Positions 59,895-64,000 of a stretch of DNA of 64,000 bases are shown in pieces. Made by a program: the position numbers and the translations under genes. The DNA is from Mycolicibacterium sp. P9-64 (GTDB lineage Bacteria; Actinomycetota; Actinomycetes; Mycobacteriales; Mycobacteriaceae), in the NCBI RefSeq assembly GCF_008329605.1, contig NZ_NPKO01000012.1, forward strand, positions 62,001 to 126,000, written 5' to 3'. The notes under the pieces are model-generated. The model was not told the origin of the DNA and did not search any database. It worked only from the letters and a program-made list of their open reading frames with translations. Positions within the stretch are counted from its first letter, which is position 1, and each line of letters opens with the position of its first letter.

Positions 59895-60281
59895 ATGGCC
59901 AAGCTCAGCACCGAAGACCTGCTCGACGCGTTCAAGGAACTGACCCTGTTGGAGCTCTCGGAGTTCGTCAAGGCGTTCGAGGAGACCTTCGACGTCACCG
60001 CGGCTGCTCCGGTCGCCGTCGCCGCCGCCGGCCCCGCCGGTGCGCCCGCCGAGGCTGCCGAAGAGCAGTCCGAGTTCGACGTCATCCTCGAGGGTGCCGG
60101 CGAGAAGAAGATCGGCGTCATCAAGGTCGTTCGCGAGATCGTTTCCGGCCTGGGCCTCAAGGAGGCCAAGGATCTGGTCGACAGCGCCCCCAAGCCGCTG
60201 CTCGAGAAGGTCAACAAGGAGGCCGCCGACGACGCCAAGGCCAAGCTCGAAGCCGCAGGCGCGTCGGTCACCGTCAAGTAA
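59895..60281 (+). CDS. rplL: 50S ribosomal protein L7/L12
   Basis: 128 residues. N-terminal dimer domain (LSTEDLLDAFKELTLLELSE), Ala-rich hinge, and the C-terminal factor-binding domain (FDVILEGAGEKKIGVIKVVR, VSGLGLKEAKDLVDSAPKPL). Multiple copies on L10 form the stalk that recruits translation GTPases. GAAGGACCACAATC precedes the ATG. Confidence 0.97.
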   Translation: MAKLSTEDLLDAFKELTLLELSEFVKAFEETFDVTAAAPVAVAAAGPAGAPAEAAEEQSEFDVILEGAGEKKIGVIKVVREIVSGLGLKEAKDLVDSAPKPLLEKVNKEAADDAKAKLEAAGASVTVK

Positions 60282-60316
60282 GTTCTGCACCCGTCGGCGA
60301 CGCCGGCAAACTGCAC

Positions 60317-60355
60317 ACTGTGGGGTCGATCTGGCAAACAGATCGGCCCCACAGT
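60317..60355 (+). terminator. Terminator after rplL
   Basis: ACTGTGGGGTCGATCTG (60317-60333) pairs with 60339-60355 over 17 bases with one G-U, and a five-base loop. Lies 35 bases after the rplL stop and before mkl. Confidence 0.8.
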
Positions 60356-60482
60356 CGTCTCGCGGGGGTTACATTCTGGCGCTGCCCATAAAGTGTTGCC
60401 CTGCTGATGCGTAAGCTACAGTGACTCAAGCCACAGGTGGGTGGCGTGTGGCGAAAACGCAGCATTGGCGGAAGGATCGCGC

Positions 60483-61562
60483 GTGGGCATCGGTATTCAG
60501 GTTGAGGGACTGACGAAGTCCTTCGGGCCCCAGCGAATCTGGGAGGACGTCACCTTCGAGATCCCGGCTGGTGAAGTCAGCGTGCTGCTGGGTCCGTCCG
60601 GTACCGGTAAGTCGGTGTTCTTGAAGTCGCTGATTGGTCTGCTGCGCCCGGAGCGCGGCAAGATCCTGGTCGATGGCACCAACATCATCGAGTGTTCCGC
60701 CAAGGAGCTCTACGAGATCCGCACCCTGTTCGGCGTGATGTTTCAGGACGGTGCGCTGTTCGGCTCGATGAGCCTGTATGACAACACCGCGTTCCCGCTT
60801 CGTGAGCACACGAAGAAGAAGGAATCAGAAATCCGTCAGATCGTGATGGAGAAGATGGAACTGGTCGGTCTGACCGGTGATGAGAACAAGTTCCCCGGCG
60901 AGATCTCCGGCGGTATGCGCAAGCGCGCCGGGCTGGCCCGCTCGTTGGTGCTGGACCCGCAGATCATTCTCTGCGACGAGCCGGACTCCGGTCTGGATCC
61001 CGTGCGTACGGCCTACCTGTCGCAGCTGTTGATCGACATCAACGCCCAGATCGACTGCACCATCCTGATCGTCACGCACAACATCAACATCGCTCGCACC
61101 GTGCCCGACAACATGGGCATGCTGTTCCGCAAGCACCTGGTCATGTTCGGTCCGCGTGAGGTGTTGTTGACCAGTGACGAGCCGGTGGTGAAGCAGTTCC
61201 TCAACGGTCGTCGCCTGGGCCCGATCGGCATGTCCGAGGAGAAGGACGAGTCGCAGATGGCCGAGGAGCAGGCCCTGGCCGATGCCGGTCACCACGACGG
61301 TGGTGTCGAGGAGATCGAGGGTGTGCCGCCGCAGATCCTGGCCACCCCGGGCATGCCCGAGCGCAAGGCCGTCGCCCGTCGTCAGGCCCGTGTGCGCGAG
61401 ATCATGCACACCCTGCCGCCGGCCGCGCAGGAAGCCATCCGCGACGACCTCGAGGGCACGCACAAGTACGCGACGCATCAGTTCGGGGACGATCCGGCCG
61501 CGCGTCACCGCCAGACCGAGGACGACTCGCCGACGGCGTCGATCCCGGTCGCCAAGGAGTGA
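60483..61562 (+). CDS. mkl: ABC transporter ATPase Mkl (MceG)
   Basis: 359 residues from GTG 60483, with GGAAGGA six bases upstream; the frame is open to 60441. Walker A LLGPSGTGKSVFLK, signature GEISGGMRKRAGLARSL, Walker B IILCDEPDSGLDPV. The C-terminal extension after residue 250 (GMSEEKDESQMAEEQ, GVPPQILATPGMPERKAVAR) is specific to MceG. The ATPase energises all Mce lipid importers in mycobacteria. Equivalent to Rv0655. Confidence 0.95.
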   Translation: MGIGIQVEGLTKSFGPQRIWEDVTFEIPAGEVSVLLGPSGTGKSVFLKSLIGLLRPERGKILVDGTNIIECSAKELYEIRTLFGVMFQDGALFGSMSLYDNTAFPLREHTKKKESEIRQIVMEKMELVGLTGDENKFPGEISGGMRKRAGLARSLVLDPQIILCDEPDSGLDPVRTAYLSQLLIDINAQIDCTILIVTHNINIARTVPDNMGMLFRKHLVMFGPREVLLTSDEPVVKQFLNGRRLGPIGMSEEKDESQMAEEQALADAGHHDGGVEEIEGVPPQILATPGMPERKAVARRQARVREIMHTLPPAAQEAIRDDLEGTHKYATHQFGDDPAARHRQTEDDSPTASIPVAKE

Positions 61563-61565
61563 CCG

Positions 61566-61588
61566 TCCCCGGTCGACACGGCCGGGGA
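61566..61588 (+). terminator. Hairpin after mkl
   Basis: A ten-base stem with one wobble built on CCCCGG (61567-61572) and CCGGGG (61582-61587), with a three-base loop ACA, starting four bases after the stop. Confidence 0.6.
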
Positions 61589-61833
61589 GTTAGCCGAGTA
61601 AACGCCGCGCTGGGCCGGGATCACCATTTCCCGGGCCGGCGCGTCTCGCTGCCTGCTGCAGGTCGGGGTGAGCCGACCCGGACCGGGGCACCGGCAAATT
61701 CTCCGATCAAAACCGCGTGTGAAGTCTTGACGGACGGGCCTAAACGGGCCACGCTGTCAGGCAGCATGTGTGTAAGGGTTCAGGACGCCAGCCAGCATCT
61801 AGCAACCCCTGACACTTCATGGTGGTGGGCTGG

Positions 61834-61862
61834 TTGAGGAATGCGCCGTTCTGCGCTATTGT
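61834..61862 (+). promoter_or_regulatory. Probable rpoB promoter
   Basis: TTGAGG (61834-61839) and TATTGT (61857-61862) with a 17-base spacer. A good match to the housekeeping sigma factor, at the place expected for the rpoBC promoter of mycobacteria. Confidence 0.7.
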
Positions 61863-62070
61863 TGGACGTTGCGCTGGCTGCATCCTGCCCACTCACCAAC
61901 ACCCCGACACCGTGGTCCTAGCCTGAGCCCTGCTCAGTGATCTAGTCGCGTGCCGTGTGTCCTGTGACGGACAGGCGAGAGCCAGCCGAACCGAAGCAGA
62001 TAACGCGGCGTAACGGGTCTGGCCCTTCACCAGGCATCCGATCGTCGCACGGGTGCTGGAAGGATGCATC

Positions 62071-64000
<1,930 letters not shown>

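Larger units (their letters stand above)
61563..62070. other. Long rpoB upstream/leader region
   Basis: 508 bases without a gene. It holds the mkl terminator, a long-range pairing TGTCAGG (61755-61761) with CCTGACA (61808-61814), the rpoB promoter at 61834-61862 and a small hairpin CCTGT/ACAGG (61961-61975). The transcript from the promoter would carry a 5' leader of about 200 bases. Confidence 0.6.

Overview
The window is from a GC-rich mycobacterium, most likely a fast-growing Mycolicibacterium-type species. Its two ends carry the backbone seen in Mycobacterium tuberculosis around Rv0634B to Rv0667. The left end has rpmG, hadA-hadB-hadC, tRNA-Trp, secE, nusG, rplK and rplA. The right end has mmaA genes, lipG, a UbiB-like kinase, alpha-mannosidase, an Rv0649-type gene, a ROK kinase, rplJ-rplL, mkl and rpoB. 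The mycolic acid genes (HadABC dehydratases, MmaA-type methyltransferases) and the Mkl/MceG ATPase confirm the group. The rifampicin region of RpoB is wild type.

Layout. 1-4466: translation and transcription genes plus hadABC, all on +. 4473-10218: an M15D dipeptidase, an endonuclease/exonuclease/phosphatase-family protein, a divergent SRPBCC/TetR pair and a large LuxR-family ATPase regulator (LAL1). 10427-35403: an accessory exopolysaccharide (EPS) locus. 35499-38291: a second, paralogous LAL regulator. 38292-38670: an AT-rich gene-free gap. 38671-42491: an ECF sigma factor with a two-domain YCII/DGPF protein, then a secreted PE-PPE-domain hydrolase with a repetitive tail. 42548-51967: two mycolic acid methyltransferases, lipG, UbiB-like kinase, an MpaB-type oxygenase, TetR, a second LipG-like hydrolase, two DinB proteins and a WYL regulator. 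52308-58928: a 1410-residue GH38 alpha-mannosidase operon, HxlR and a DUF1772 protein. 58991-64000: L10 leader, rplJ, rplL, mkl and the 5' part of rpoB.

In M. tuberculosis rplA is followed directly by mmaA4. Here about 38 kb separates them, and most of that is the EPS locus. It looks like a complete Wzx/Wzy-type pathway: UDP-glucose dehydrogenase and a UDP-glucuronate-epimerase-like enzyme (acidic sugar supply), a WbaP-like initiating transferase, three glycosyltransferases, a flippase, an O-antigen-ligase/polymerase, a Wzc-like co-polymerase/BY-kinase, a Wzb-like phosphatase, a DUF4012 membrane protein, an O-acyltransferase with an SGNH domain and six different methyltransferases. The predicted product is a heavily O-methylated, acylated, uronic-acid-containing polysaccharide. 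No Wza-like outer channel is visible.

The strongest unexplained signal is a box of about 40 bp that occurs three times: upstream of a small secreted protein next to LAL1, upstream of the WbaP-like gene, and upstream of another small secreted protein next to LAL2. It always lies in the orientation of the downstream gene, has a conserved core (GCRAA, then TAGGSAAACRCC), and its flanking arms change sequence yet stay complementary. This suggests either a shared regulator site or a structured 5' leader RNA that ties the two LAL modules to the EPS operon.
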